This document shows positions 1 to 8,339 of a stretch of DNA of 26,738 nucleotides, piece after piece. A program made the translations under genes and the position numbers. This stretch comes from Cladosporium sp. IMV 00045 (lineage: Eukaryota; Ascomycota; Dothideomycetes; Cladosporiales; Cladosporiaceae). The notes beneath the pieces were generated by a model. It was not told where the DNA came from and did no database searches. It saw nothing but the letters and a program-made list of their open reading frames with translations. Where the stretch lies: NCBI GenBank assembly GCA_001931905.2, contig MSJI02000547.1, positions 1-26,738 on the forward strand, in the 5' to 3' direction. Every line of letters starts with the position of its first letter. The first letter of the stretch is position 1.

Positions 1-528
1 TTTTTTCTCCACTTGATCGACCGGGAAGAGGAGAAGTGCGAGAGGCGAGGGCGTAGGGAGGGGGGCACAATGACTAGGTAATGATGATGGTTGTGTTTGT
101 TGATGCTTCTTGGTCTAAGAATACAGTGTATGTGTATATACAGAATGGCAATGCCAGCGGATCGGCCGTCGCCCGCCGGGATTTTGCCACGGGTTAGGAC
201 ATGATCGGGAGAATGTGGATGGTTGTTTTCCACGTTGGGTTTTGTGGTTTTGAGTTATTGTCTGATGAGAATGGATGCGTTAGCCCTCCTGCATCATTGC
301 CAAATTCGTCAAAGCGAGCGGTATGAATATTCGAAAAGCATCAAAGCCAAAAATTGTAATCTTTTGGCTTAGATCAGAGAAAAAAAGAATCGATAAGATC
401 ACGCGACGAGAGTTAAGGCGTCGTCAAAGTCCCGTCTTGAAATATTTGTGGTGTGATTGGAGTCATCATGATAAGATGCTTTTTTCGTCGAGGGTGGGCA
501 AGGAGGACGAGAGGAAAAAAAACTTACC
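1..528. other. Left flank without a supportable gene
   Basis: I see no convincing gene here. The first 70 bases are purine-rich on the plus strand (pyrimidine-rich on the minus strand), as in many fungal 5' leaders, so a leftward gene may begin just outside the window; that is inference. An open frame at 323-640 runs into the 3' end of the OMS1-like gene on the opposite strand, has low-complexity Ala-rich ends and matches nothing I recognise. The part next to 528 is probably 3' UTR of the OMS1-like gene. Confidence 0.5.
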
Positions 529-1716
529 TCATTTCAAACTAAACCAACCTCGCCAACTCGAACCCTTCGATGCCTCCACAGCAGCAGCATCAGCAGCAGC
601 AGGAGCGACGACCTTCTTCCCCGACGGCCTCAACTCATAAATCCAAGTCGTGCCCAAATGCCTCCTCTTCTCAGCCACCACTTCCAGCCCCGTCTCGTCC
701 GCCACCGACCGCACAATCGCGCCGATGTCGCGATTATACCAGCAGCCGTGGATTTCCGCGTGCTTCTGGCCCGACGAGTCGAGGATGTTGTTCAGCCACG
801 CGTAGTCGCTGCGGCCGTGCTCGAGCAGCAAGATGCGCGAGTCGGGGTTGGTCATGTCGAGGTGCGCGGTCATGTTGCGGATCAGCTGGTGGGGAGAGGG
901 CGTGGAGCAGATGCCCATGGTTTGGATGATGGTGTCGTATTTGCCCCCCTTGGAACCCCCGTTGGGGGCGGGAGGCATGGCGTCCAGAGCGGAGCAGGTT
1001 GAGAAGCGGATTGAGAGGCCGGGTTTGAAGGCCTTGCTACCACTGGTGGCGGAGGAGGGGTAGTGGGTTTGCCATTTCTTCTTGCACACGTCGACCATTT
1101 GCGCGCTGAGGTCGATGAACGTCAGGCTGTCGATGGCGCTCGCCGGGCTGAGGTCGTAGTAGCCGATGTTCCTGCCGGTACCGCAGGAGACTTCCAGGAC
1201 GTGGCCTCTGCACTGCTGCGAGAGGGTTTTGCGAACTCCCAAGAGCCCCATGAGGCGTTCGGACACGCCCACTTCGCTGTCGAAGCTGTCGGCCGTGTCG
1301 TCGTAGACGCTTGCGACGTCTTTCTGGTGCTCCAGGTCGCGCACACCGCAGTCCTCCGCCGCGCGGCTGGCGGTGTAGAGCAGCTGGGTTATGTAGAAGC
1401 CCATCGCTGCGGCGAGCACGCTCATGCCCACCCATCCGAAGGTCCCCGAGGCGGAATTCCCGCTCGGGTCGTTGAGGGGTTGCATTGGCCGTACGGGCGT
1501 TGCATGTTCATTTGCTGATGGAGGGAGCTCTTTGCTCTTCTTAGAAGGAGCATTTGGAGATTTTGATTTGGAACGAGTGCTCACACCCGATCGCGAGGAT
1601 GGAATCACATGGCGATTGATCAAAGCCGGGCGGAGAGCCTGTCTCGCCTGTGAATTTCTGGCAGAGAGAGCGGTTGTCCGTGAGAGGACTGGATTGTAAA
1701 AACGAAAAGAAGACAT
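529..1716 (-). CDS. OMS1-like mitochondrial membrane methyltransferase
   Basis: Single-exon protein of 395 aa. The N-terminus is rich in Arg, Ser and Ala with almost no acidic residues for about 50 residues, as expected of a mitochondrial presequence. A hydrophobic segment near residues 93-113 (GWVGMSVLAAAMGFYITQLL) is a likely single membrane anchor. The class I SAM-dependent methyltransferase fold follows: motif I is LEVSCGTGRNIGYY, followed by a strand ending in the acidic FIDLS, then the late motif ILLLEHGRS. This anchor-plus-methyltransferase layout matches yeast Oms1, an inner-membrane protein linked genetically to Oxa1; its substrate is not settled to my knowledge. The C-terminal ~25 residues are Ala-rich, from a GCA/GCT run. 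A perfect splice donor (GTAAGT) starts two bases after the stop codon, so a 3'-UTR intron is possible. The gene is divergent from the FAD oxidase. Confidence 0.85.
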   Translation of the reverse strand: MSSFRFYNPVLSRTTALSARNSQARQALRPALINRHVIPSSRSGVSTRSKSKSPNAPSKKSKELPPSANEHATPVRPMQPLNDPSGNSASGTFGWVGMSVLAAAMGFYITQLLYTASRAAEDCGVRDLEHQKDVASVYDDTADSFDSEVGVSERLMGLLGVRKTLSQQCRGHVLEVSCGTGRNIGYYDLSPASAIDSLTFIDLSAQMVDVCKKKWQTHYPSSATSGSKAFKPGLSIRFSTCSALDAMPPAPNGGSKGGKYDTIIQTMGICSTPSPHQLIRNMTAHLDMTNPDSRILLLEHGRSDYAWLNNILDSSGQKHAEIHGCWYNRDIGAIVRSVADETGLEVVAEKRRHLGTTWIYELRPSGKKVVAPAAADAAAVEASKGSSWRGWFSLK

Positions 1717-2114
1717 GTGTGCTCGCAGCGAGAGGGTTCAAGTTTTATGGGTGCTCTGCGATGATGATGTCGTCGCAGCCACTTCGGCGGCAATAGCCAT
1801 GCACGTCCGAAGACAGCGGACCACAGAGATGTTCAGATGCGCGATCGCGCTAGGCAGAGGCTATTTTTCGCTAGGCTTTTGGAAATTTGAGGTCCGCCCA
1901 TGTTTTCGTCCTGGAAAAGAGGAACTTGTTATTCTATAGAAATACGATCGCTGATCTGTACCTTGTGCCATTTCGGACCTTGCGCCTATCTCCCTTCGTA
2001 TTTCGTAATTATTTGGAAGTCTTGCTGGCTGCTACTGCCGCTGTCGTTACTACTGCATCTGCTGCTTAGGGATCCTGTCTGCACCGGTATCGGTGCTGCC
2101 TCCTAAGAAAAAAC
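1717..2114. promoter_or_regulatory. Divergent promoter, OMS1-like / FAD oxidase
   Basis: 398 bp separate the two start codons. The last ~150 bp before the oxidase ATG are rich in CT and CTG on the plus strand, typical of a fungal 5' leader, and the ATG sits in a good context (AAAAACATGTC). Small open frames here (e.g. 1900-2106) have no coding character I recognise. No clear TATA box was found. Confidence 0.55.
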
Positions 2115-3479
2115 ATGTCTGAGTCTATACCTGCATCAATTATCATCGTGGGCGCTGGCGTCTTCGGTCTGGGAACTGCATACGCTCTTGCTCAGAGGGA
2201 AGAGTACAAGAACACCAAAATCACCGTTCTTGACCGTTCCACCTTCCCGGCTCCGGACTCTTCGAGTGTCGACTCAAGCCGTATCATCCGCGCCGACTAT
2301 GCCGACTACTACTACAGCGCACTATGCATGGAATCGCTGAAGGAATGGCGTGGCGAATGGGGTCAGGACGGTCGGTACCATGAGACCGGTCTTGGTGTGT
2401 TGGTGAATGGTGACCTCGGTGGCAAGGTGGCCATGCAGCAGGAGATGCAGCGGAATTTGCAGAAGCAGGGCTTGAAACTCGGCAGGAAGGAAGATGGCGG
2501 CCAAATCACTGTTCTGGACGATGAGGCTGCCGTTCAGGCCGTTGCGCCTAACATGCCGGGTGCTGCTGGTCAGAGTGGTTATGTCAACTGGACTTCCGGC
2601 TGGGCGGACGCTGAGGCTGGCATGCGTTATCTCCTTGAGAAGGTCAAGGCTACTGGCCGTGTTGAGCTCAAGACTGCTGAGGTCAAGAATTTGATCTTCG
2701 ACCACACCAATGGCTCTGTCCCTGGTGTTGAGCTTGCCAGCGGGGAGAAGTTGTTCGCCGATCTGACAGTCCTCGCCGCCGGAGCGTGGTCACCCAAGTT
2801 CATTGACCTGCGCGGTCGTGCCAGCGCCTCAGGCCAGATCCTCACCTATATTGACATCACTGCCGAAGAAGAAGAGAAGCTTAAAGACCAACCTGTCTTG
2901 CTCAACTTCACCAACGGCATGTTCGTCATCCCGCCTCGCCACAAGCAGCTCAAAATCGCCCGTCACGGCTACGGCTATGCCAACTTCCAAACGATTCCTC
3001 ACCCCGAACATCCCGAATCCGGCGAGACGATCAAAGTCTCCCTTCCCAAGACGAAGTACGACGACCCTCACATGGAGATCCCCCAGGAAGGCCAAGACGC
3101 CTGCCGCGCTTTCCTGAAGGAGTGCCTACCGGAGTTCGCGAACCGTCCGTGGGTGCACACCAGGATTTGCTGGTACACCGACACCCCCACCGGCGACTGG
3201 ATCATCGACCACCACCCCAAGTACAAGGGCCTATTCGTCGCGACGGGCGGCTCCGGCCACGGGTACAAGTTCGTTCCCAAGATCGGGGAGAGGATCGTGG
3301 ACGTCATCAAGAGGCAGCCGCGCGACGATCTGGGCACCGCGCTGCAGAAGAAATGGTCGTGGCCTGAGCAGAAATACCACTTCGACCACATCTGGACGAA
3401 CGATTGGCGCGGCGGCAGCAAGGGCATGATTTTGGATGAGGAGCTTAAGAGGGGCCAGAAGCCACAGTCGAAACTGTAG
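2115..3479 (+). CDS. Peroxisomal FAD-dependent amine/imino-acid oxidase (MSOX/saccharopine-pipecolate oxidase family)
   Basis: Intronless, 454 aa. An ADP-binding Rossmann motif GAGVFG lies at residues 13-18, followed by an acidic strand end (VLDR). The block VDSSRIIRADYADYYY is typical of the monomeric sarcosine oxidase / L-pipecolate / L-saccharopine / fructosyl-amino-acid oxidase family. Cys352 in ICWYTDTP is at the position where this family attaches FAD covalently, and the segment GGSGHGYKF (378-386) carries the conserved Lys. The protein ends in Ser-Lys-Leu, a canonical PTS1 signal, so it is expected in the peroxisome matrix, where the H2O2 it makes would meet catalase. Family knowledge suggests oxidation of a secondary amine or imino acid such as saccharopine, pipecolate or an Amadori product; the exact substrate cannot be read from sequence. 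Length fits the family. Confidence 0.88.
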   Translation: MSESIPASIIIVGAGVFGLGTAYALAQREEYKNTKITVLDRSTFPAPDSSSVDSSRIIRADYADYYYSALCMESLKEWRGEWGQDGRYHETGLGVLVNGDLGGKVAMQQEMQRNLQKQGLKLGRKEDGGQITVLDDEAAVQAVAPNMPGAAGQSGYVNWTSGWADAEAGMRYLLEKVKATGRVELKTAEVKNLIFDHTNGSVPGVELASGEKLFADLTVLAAGAWSPKFIDLRGRASASGQILTYIDITAEEEEKLKDQPVLLNFTNGMFVIPPRHKQLKIARHGYGYANFQTIPHPEHPESGETIKVSLPKTKYDDPHMEIPQEGQDACRAFLKECLPEFANRPWVHTRICWYTDTPTGDWIIDHHPKYKGLFVATGGSGHGYKFVPKIGERIVDVIKRQPRDDLGTALQKKWSWPEQKYHFDHIWTNDWRGGSKGMILDEELKRGQKPQSKL

Positions 3480-4527
3480 ATGTTCTTGTAAATTGTACAA
3501 AATTTTCTCACACTTACAGTACTCTCGACGCGCCCAGGCTGTTGCTATTTGCGGTTTCTCAAACTCTCTTGACACCGAGACGGCCTTCATTCTGCCGCCG
3601 GCGCTCTTCTGGAGTCTCCATGTCTGAGGTTGCGCGCGCTTATTGATTCGATTAATGATTGCTCGCGTGACCCCCTGGAGCAATCGCGTGTTCCCGTGAC
3701 CAAATGGAACGGAAATCGCCGTAGATGACACTTCGACTTCGGTGGTCTAGTCAGCGGACTCTCAGTAATCGATCGGGGAGGGATATCTGTTGGATTGATC
3801 TTGACCTCAGCAGGCTGCAATGTTCAGCGACCGGTCTGCTCTCGCCTAACGCCATATATGAGTCACCTCAAATATATGCATCCATGAAACAGCAGGAATG
3901 TGCATGTTTGATCTCCGACAACATCAAACTAATGCAGGTTCAAGATGCAGTCCGACATGGCTGAATCATCCCATTGGTTGTTCGTCAAAAGCTTGGCTTG
4001 AACGTCGCTTGATGCTCGCCAGCTTCCTTTAGCCGCCTTGCCCAACCACATCTTACCGAGCGCTTACAGGTATGCTGTGCCGATACTCAGCATTACCGGA
4101 GCAGAGATGTCCGTCGAGTTCTGCACTGCCTTGCAGCGGCGTCGTTGGCGGTAAAGTCACTGCGCGCTTCCCTCGAGCCGTTTCATCCATGCAGGCGCCG
4201 ACTACGAGCCTCGTCGCCTGCAGTGCTATGCTGCTGTTGTCGACTAATTGTCCAGAAATCGGCTCAAAACATGTATTCATGGGAGATAGATCCTACTAGT
4301 GCAGATCTGGAAGAATCCAAAACAACACGATGAAACCGACCTGCGAAGCTTCAGTGGTCTTTGGGAATAGTCCAAATATATCATACCGCCCATCCGGACG
4401 GCAGGTCCACCACGCACAACATCCGCACGGTCTTCTGGTTTGTTTCAGAACCTGGAAGGTATGCCGCTAAGTTCTCTAGTATCCTTGTCGTACGCAATAC
4501 CGTTCGCTGTGAAGCGATGCGGACGTC

Positions 4528-4535
4528 TATATAGA
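4528..4535 (+). promoter_or_regulatory. TATA-like element
   Basis: TATATAGA about 240 bp before the ATG of the 573-aa gene. It lies within a perfect 6-bp inverted repeat with a 4-base spacer. It is the only clear TATA match in this gap; its use as the core promoter is inferred. Confidence 0.4.
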
Positions 4536-4551
4536 TAGACGCGCAGTTACC

Positions 4552-4755
4552 ATGGCTTCCTCTTCCCTCCCAGTCTTCACCAACAGTTCGCTTTTGCGTC
4601 TTGTGCCTTCGACGAGCCCACGAGTCTCCTTGTTTTCCGGGGTTTCATTTGTCTCTATTCCTCTTTGCATAGGAGCTGGACTCCGTTTTATTTGCCCTCA
4701 GCATCAATACATCCATACACACGGCTGGACCGTCATAATATTATCGAAACCGTAA
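4552..4755 (+). other. Possible upstream ORF in the leader of the 573-aa gene
   Basis: A 67-codon open frame starting in a good context (TTACCATGGC) 17 bp after the TATA-like inverted repeat and ending 21 bp before the downstream ATG. The peptide is Ser/Pro-rich and then hydrophobic, and resembles nothing I know. It matters only if transcription starts upstream of 4552; with a TATA box at 4528 the start site could equally lie inside it. Confidence 0.3.
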
Positions 4756-4776
4756 CTCCACCCTTGCACATTCATC

Positions 4777-6498
4777 ATGGATTCCCGCCAGATGACGCCT
4801 CCTCATGCTGCATTTGAGGTTGAAGACATCGACTTGCAATGTACTGGAGGAAGCACGAGCACAGCATCCACCTTCTTCTCTCATGATTGGTCTCCGGAAT
4901 CTGCGATGACTGCAGCCTCTACACCTCCGAGATCCCCACTGAAGATCAGGGAGACCGGACCATTGTTACTGCCTCGTGTTCGCGCTCAGGATCAGCTTAT
5001 GGGATTCGGTCTCGATCCCATGTCATTTGGGCACGCCAGGTCGACTTCTCTTGCTAGCAATGACTTTCCCATGCAATTCGGAGGCCGCCTTCCGACACCG
5101 CAGCGTGAGCAAGATCATATTACCAACAACACGATGTCCTCATCTTCGCTTACCGTGCCTTCGCGCCATTCGGTGCCTTTCGACTTTACATCATCCCAAA
5201 GGCCTGCCATGGCACACATGAGGTCAAGGTCCGCCTCTCAGGTCAGATCACATTCGAGGAACAGCTCATCGAGCAGCATTGATGCTTCGTTGCTCAATCG
5301 ATACGGCTACCCTACCTACAGACAAAGCCCCACCCCACAACCAGCTGGTATGACGACGCCAATGTCGCGTCCACCCAGCGCAATGAGCTTCCTCACTCCT
5401 ATCGGCGGGCAGGTGCAGAGCTATCCTGCCAGACGACGGACAGCAAGCCCTCCAGCCAACCCATCAAGACTTTCCGTGGAGATCAACGAGACTGCCGATC
5501 CAAGCTGGGACATCGAGGAGTCTTCCCTCCTTGACTACCTCACGAAGCCTAACCCCACACCTTCACTTACTCAGCGTACTGTCGAGCCTCGTCCAAGTGG
5601 GAAAACCGACTTCTGGTTCGATGTCAGGAACGTTCGAAGTTGGTCCGATTTCACCGTGGACACTATTGCTGCCGTGCCCAGTTTCTTGGAACTCCTCAAA
5701 ATCGGTGTATCTGCACGTGCTCTTCCCACACCAGGTCCGGTCAATCTGAGCCCTGAGACCCCAGCTCAACTCGCCGAACTATGCGCAAAACACCACGCGG
5801 TCAAAGTCAACGCTGCCCTCAAAGTCTCACAAGGCGACAAACACATCGAAATCCGAGCCCTCAAATCAACATCTGCCGGCGCGAGACAGCAACCCAACTT
5901 CGTTGCAAGCTACCAGTCCGACGCCGAGAAAACCATCTACGGCGACGGGCGCGGGAGAGTCGTCGGCATCGTTCGTTGTTTTGACCATTGGCACTCTGGC
6001 ATGCGGAACGAGTCTGCATTACACAAAATCAACTACCTCCGCGCCCTTGCGCATCTGCACCGCTGCATGCGCGAGCACGGCTGCCGGTACGGCTTCATCA
6101 TGACGGAAATTGAACTCGTATGCGTGCGAGCTGGCGGACCCGTCAGCGAAGACTCACAAGTGCCTCTCTTCGGGTACCTCGAGCTGGCCGCTCCCATCCA
6201 AATGTCAACATCAGGTCTTACAGCGAGCGGAGAGATGCAGATCACCGCGGATTTGGCTCTGTGGTACTTGCACATGCTCGCCAAGGAGGAGCCGCTTCCC
6301 GGCCAGTATACGTGGCGGATGGACGTCGGGGGCGCTGCGGCGAGGTCGAGGAGTCATCATCTGCCGCAGGACGGCTGGATTCCTGCTGTGCATCAGGTGG
6401 ACAAACGGGAGGCGAAACGGGCTCGGGGTTGGGTGTTTCCCAATGAGCCTTTGAGCAAGCGTGAGGTGGGGAAGAAGAGGCAATCTTCAAAACCGTGA
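4777..6498 (+). CDS. Conserved-looking fungal protein of unknown function, 573 aa
   Basis: Intronless. Residues 1-260 are low complexity, rich in Ser, Pro and Thr with many SP/TP sites (TPPRSP, SPTPQP), so probably disordered and phosphorylated. From about residue 270 a compact domain begins: FWFDVRNVRSWSDF, then a helical stretch, ALKVSQGDKHIEIRAL, YGDGRGRVVGIVRCFDHW, HLHRCMREHGCRYGFIMTEI and ELVCVRAGG, ending in a basic tail (KREAKRARGW, KKRQ). I recall similar blocks in Pezizomycotina hypothetical proteins but no characterised member, and assign no activity. The dense Trp, His, Cys and Arg content of the core argues for real constraint. It converges with ERG2, with 226 bp between the stop codons. 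The start is the first ATG giving the full Ser-rich region; the next in-frame ATG is at codon 6. Confidence 0.8.
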   Translation: MDSRQMTPPHAAFEVEDIDLQCTGGSTSTASTFFSHDWSPESAMTAASTPPRSPLKIRETGPLLLPRVRAQDQLMGFGLDPMSFGHARSTSLASNDFPMQFGGRLPTPQREQDHITNNTMSSSSLTVPSRHSVPFDFTSSQRPAMAHMRSRSASQVRSHSRNSSSSSIDASLLNRYGYPTYRQSPTPQPAGMTTPMSRPPSAMSFLTPIGGQVQSYPARRRTASPPANPSRLSVEINETADPSWDIEESSLLDYLTKPNPTPSLTQRTVEPRPSGKTDFWFDVRNVRSWSDFTVDTIAAVPSFLELLKIGVSARALPTPGPVNLSPETPAQLAELCAKHHAVKVNAALKVSQGDKHIEIRALKSTSAGARQQPNFVASYQSDAEKTIYGDGRGRVVGIVRCFDHWHSGMRNESALHKINYLRALAHLHRCMREHGCRYGFIMTEIELVCVRAGGPVSEDSQVPLFGYLELAAPIQMSTSGLTASGEMQITADLALWYLHMLAKEEPLPGQYTWRMDVGGAAARSRSHHLPQDGWIPAVHQVDKREAKRARGWVFPNEPLSKREVGKKRQSSKP

Positions 6499-6724
6499 GG
6501 ATTGAAATCACACAACTCAATGGAGTCTTCTTTTTAGTAATAGCGCTCAGCTGGCCTGGACGTGCAATCGATCTGGCAAATAAGATCGCGAGATAAGAAA
6601 CGAAAGAGATTAATATTCGCGAAATGACCCATTTTCGAATGAAGATACCCGGCAGCTTGAAACCCAGCCGCACAAGCATAGTTATTAGAACCCGAAGAGA
6701 CTTTTCGCCCCTACCTTCCGCCCC

Positions 6725-7429
6725 CTACAACTTCCACATCAACAAATTGCCAATCATCTCCCTGCCGGTAACAAAAGTCGTCCTCCACAGCGTGGGAAAG
6801 TCAAGAGTCGAGAAGAAGGTGTCGGCGTAGCCAAAGAACAGCATGGGAGGAATCCAGCCGCGCGCGTACTCGAGCGCGAAGCATGAGGACTCCATCTTGT
6901 ACTGCTTGACGTCGCCGCGGCGCAGGTGGTGCACGGAGCCCGGCGGGTAGACTTCCGGCTCGAACTCGCCCGGCACGTAGGCCAGTTGCGTGCCCGTCAG
7001 GATGTTGAAGTAGTCGTCCGCCGTGTGGCGACCAGTGTGCCCTTCGGTGCCGACGGCGGTGCCGAAGATGATTAGGTACTCGGTGATGCCTGGGGAATCT
7101 GTTAGCTGATGTGTTGGGAGGGTTTTCGAGGGGACTCGTCACTTACTGGCATGGATGATGTACATGGCACCCATGGCGCCACCGGCATTGTTGAAAATCC
7201 ACTCCTGCTCGAGGTTCACGTAGGGCTTGGCAGGGGTGGTCTGAAGGTTCGCCACGATGTCGGTGACAATGGCGCGGGTGTCGTTGCCATGCTGGGCGAC
7301 GGCACTTTGCGCGAAAGTGTGCAGCTGGGTCGGGTTGAAAATGTAGAAACTCTCAAGGTTGGCCTCGAGGAAAACATAGACGCCGTAAAGCAGCGCTGCT
7401 AGCGCCACGAGGAGAGGGACGTTTTTCAT
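6725..7429 (-). CDS. ERG2: C-8 sterol isomerase (ergosterol biosynthesis), 2 exons
   Basis: Exon 1 is 7147-7429 and exon 2 is 6725-7089; the 57-bp intron 7090-7146 has donor GTAAGT, a GCTAAC branch point and acceptor CCCCAG, and splits a Ser codon. The joined product is 215 aa, the usual length for fungal ERG2. A single N-terminal hydrophobic helix (about residues 4-20) anchors it in the ER. Family hallmarks are [21 protein letters not shown] across the splice, [17 protein letters not shown] and [20 protein letters not shown]. It shifts the sterol double bond from C-8 to C-7 (fecosterol to episterol) and is the fungal homologue of the mammalian sigma-1 receptor. The start MKNVPLL was preferred to an in-frame ATG 19 codons upstream (7486), which would add an odd hydrophobic extension. 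Confidence 0.95.
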
Positions 7430-8339
7430 TATGGGCCAGACCAGAAAGCAACCAAAGACGTGTATGGAGAAGAGAAAGACGAGCAAAATGGCTTGAAGAA
7501 AGTAGCAAGAATTGAATTATGGGGATTGTGTATAAGTAATTGCGAAGAGCGTTGACTGCAATTTTCATTAAAGGGGACATCGTACGAGTGATGAGATCCC
7601 TGCGCGCTGTTTCGCCGCTGTCCGCGGACTTCACGCCAAGACTGTGAAGGTCGTAAGATCTTGTGCCACTCTCTAGAGCGAGATGCGAATCGGACCTTGT
7701 CTAGTCAATGTAATCGTCCATGCGCAGTAATATCGAGAAATGCGGATTCTTTATCTGGACGGGGTCTGGGTGGAATAATTAACGTCCTTCAACGAACGTA
7801 ATGATTTGTCCAGTACAACAAAATCTTATGGGAGCATGCGTTCGAGAGAATGCAATTGAATGACAATAAAAAAGCGGGCTAATCTGTCTTTATTCAGGCA
7901 TTTTAGTACTCAGTTGATTACATTCTATACGGGATCCTGGCGGATGAGGCTGTCAAATTTGATTACGTCTTATCAATCGAAGAGAAGAACATCCGGGTAC
8001 AACAAAGACCAGCACACAGAATAAAAGCCAAACAATCCCCATTGTAGACCAACAGTCAACATGCTCTAGCAGTAGCCCGCTGAATCAGCAGAATGCAAAG
8101 CTGTCAAGAAGATGCACCGCTCTATCTGTGATCTTGGCGAGCCTTCCGAGCACCTGTGTCCTCTGGTTTGCGTTTAGAAACCGTCCCAGCATACCGAAAA
8201 TTGAGTATTCGACTAGCATGCTACTCACCACATCCAGCTCGAGTTGCGCATTTCTGCGTCACCTGCGCACAGAAAGGATCACTCTTCCTGCGTTTTAGAG
8301 TGCAGGACCCGTCGCACACTTCTCTTGTCGCATGTAAGA
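7430..8339. other. ERG2 promoter and F-box gene 3' flank
   Basis: 910 bp without a supportable gene. The right end holds the 3' flank of the F-box gene, including an alternative terminal exon discussed there. On the ERG2 side there is an 8-bp perfect palindrome TCGTACGA (about 7579-7586), loosely like a sterol-regulatory core, but one match is not evidence. AT-rich stretches near 7780-7870 contain no open frame of note. Confidence 0.45.

Larger units (their letters stand above)
3480..4776. other. 1.3-kb intergenic region upstream of the 573-aa gene
   Basis: No gene is supported. It holds the 3' flank of the FAD oxidase and the promoter of the next gene. Visible elements are a TATA-like TATATAGA at 4528-4535, nested in a 6-bp inverted repeat (4525-4530 / 4535-4540), and a CT-rich tract near 4550-4680. 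A 67-codon open frame (4552-4755) closes 21 bp before the next start codon and is listed separately. Other short frames at 3725-3964 and 4053-4299 lie on overlapping strands and show no family features. Confidence 0.5.

Noticed and set aside
323..640. 105-codon plus-strand frame at the left end
   Set aside because: Overlaps the 3' end of the OMS1-like gene antisense; its C-terminus comes from that gene's reversed Ala codons.
7579..7586. TCGTACGA palindrome upstream of ERG2 as a sterol-response site
   Set aside because: Only a partial match to known sterol-response cores and a single copy; an 8-bp palindrome is expected by chance.
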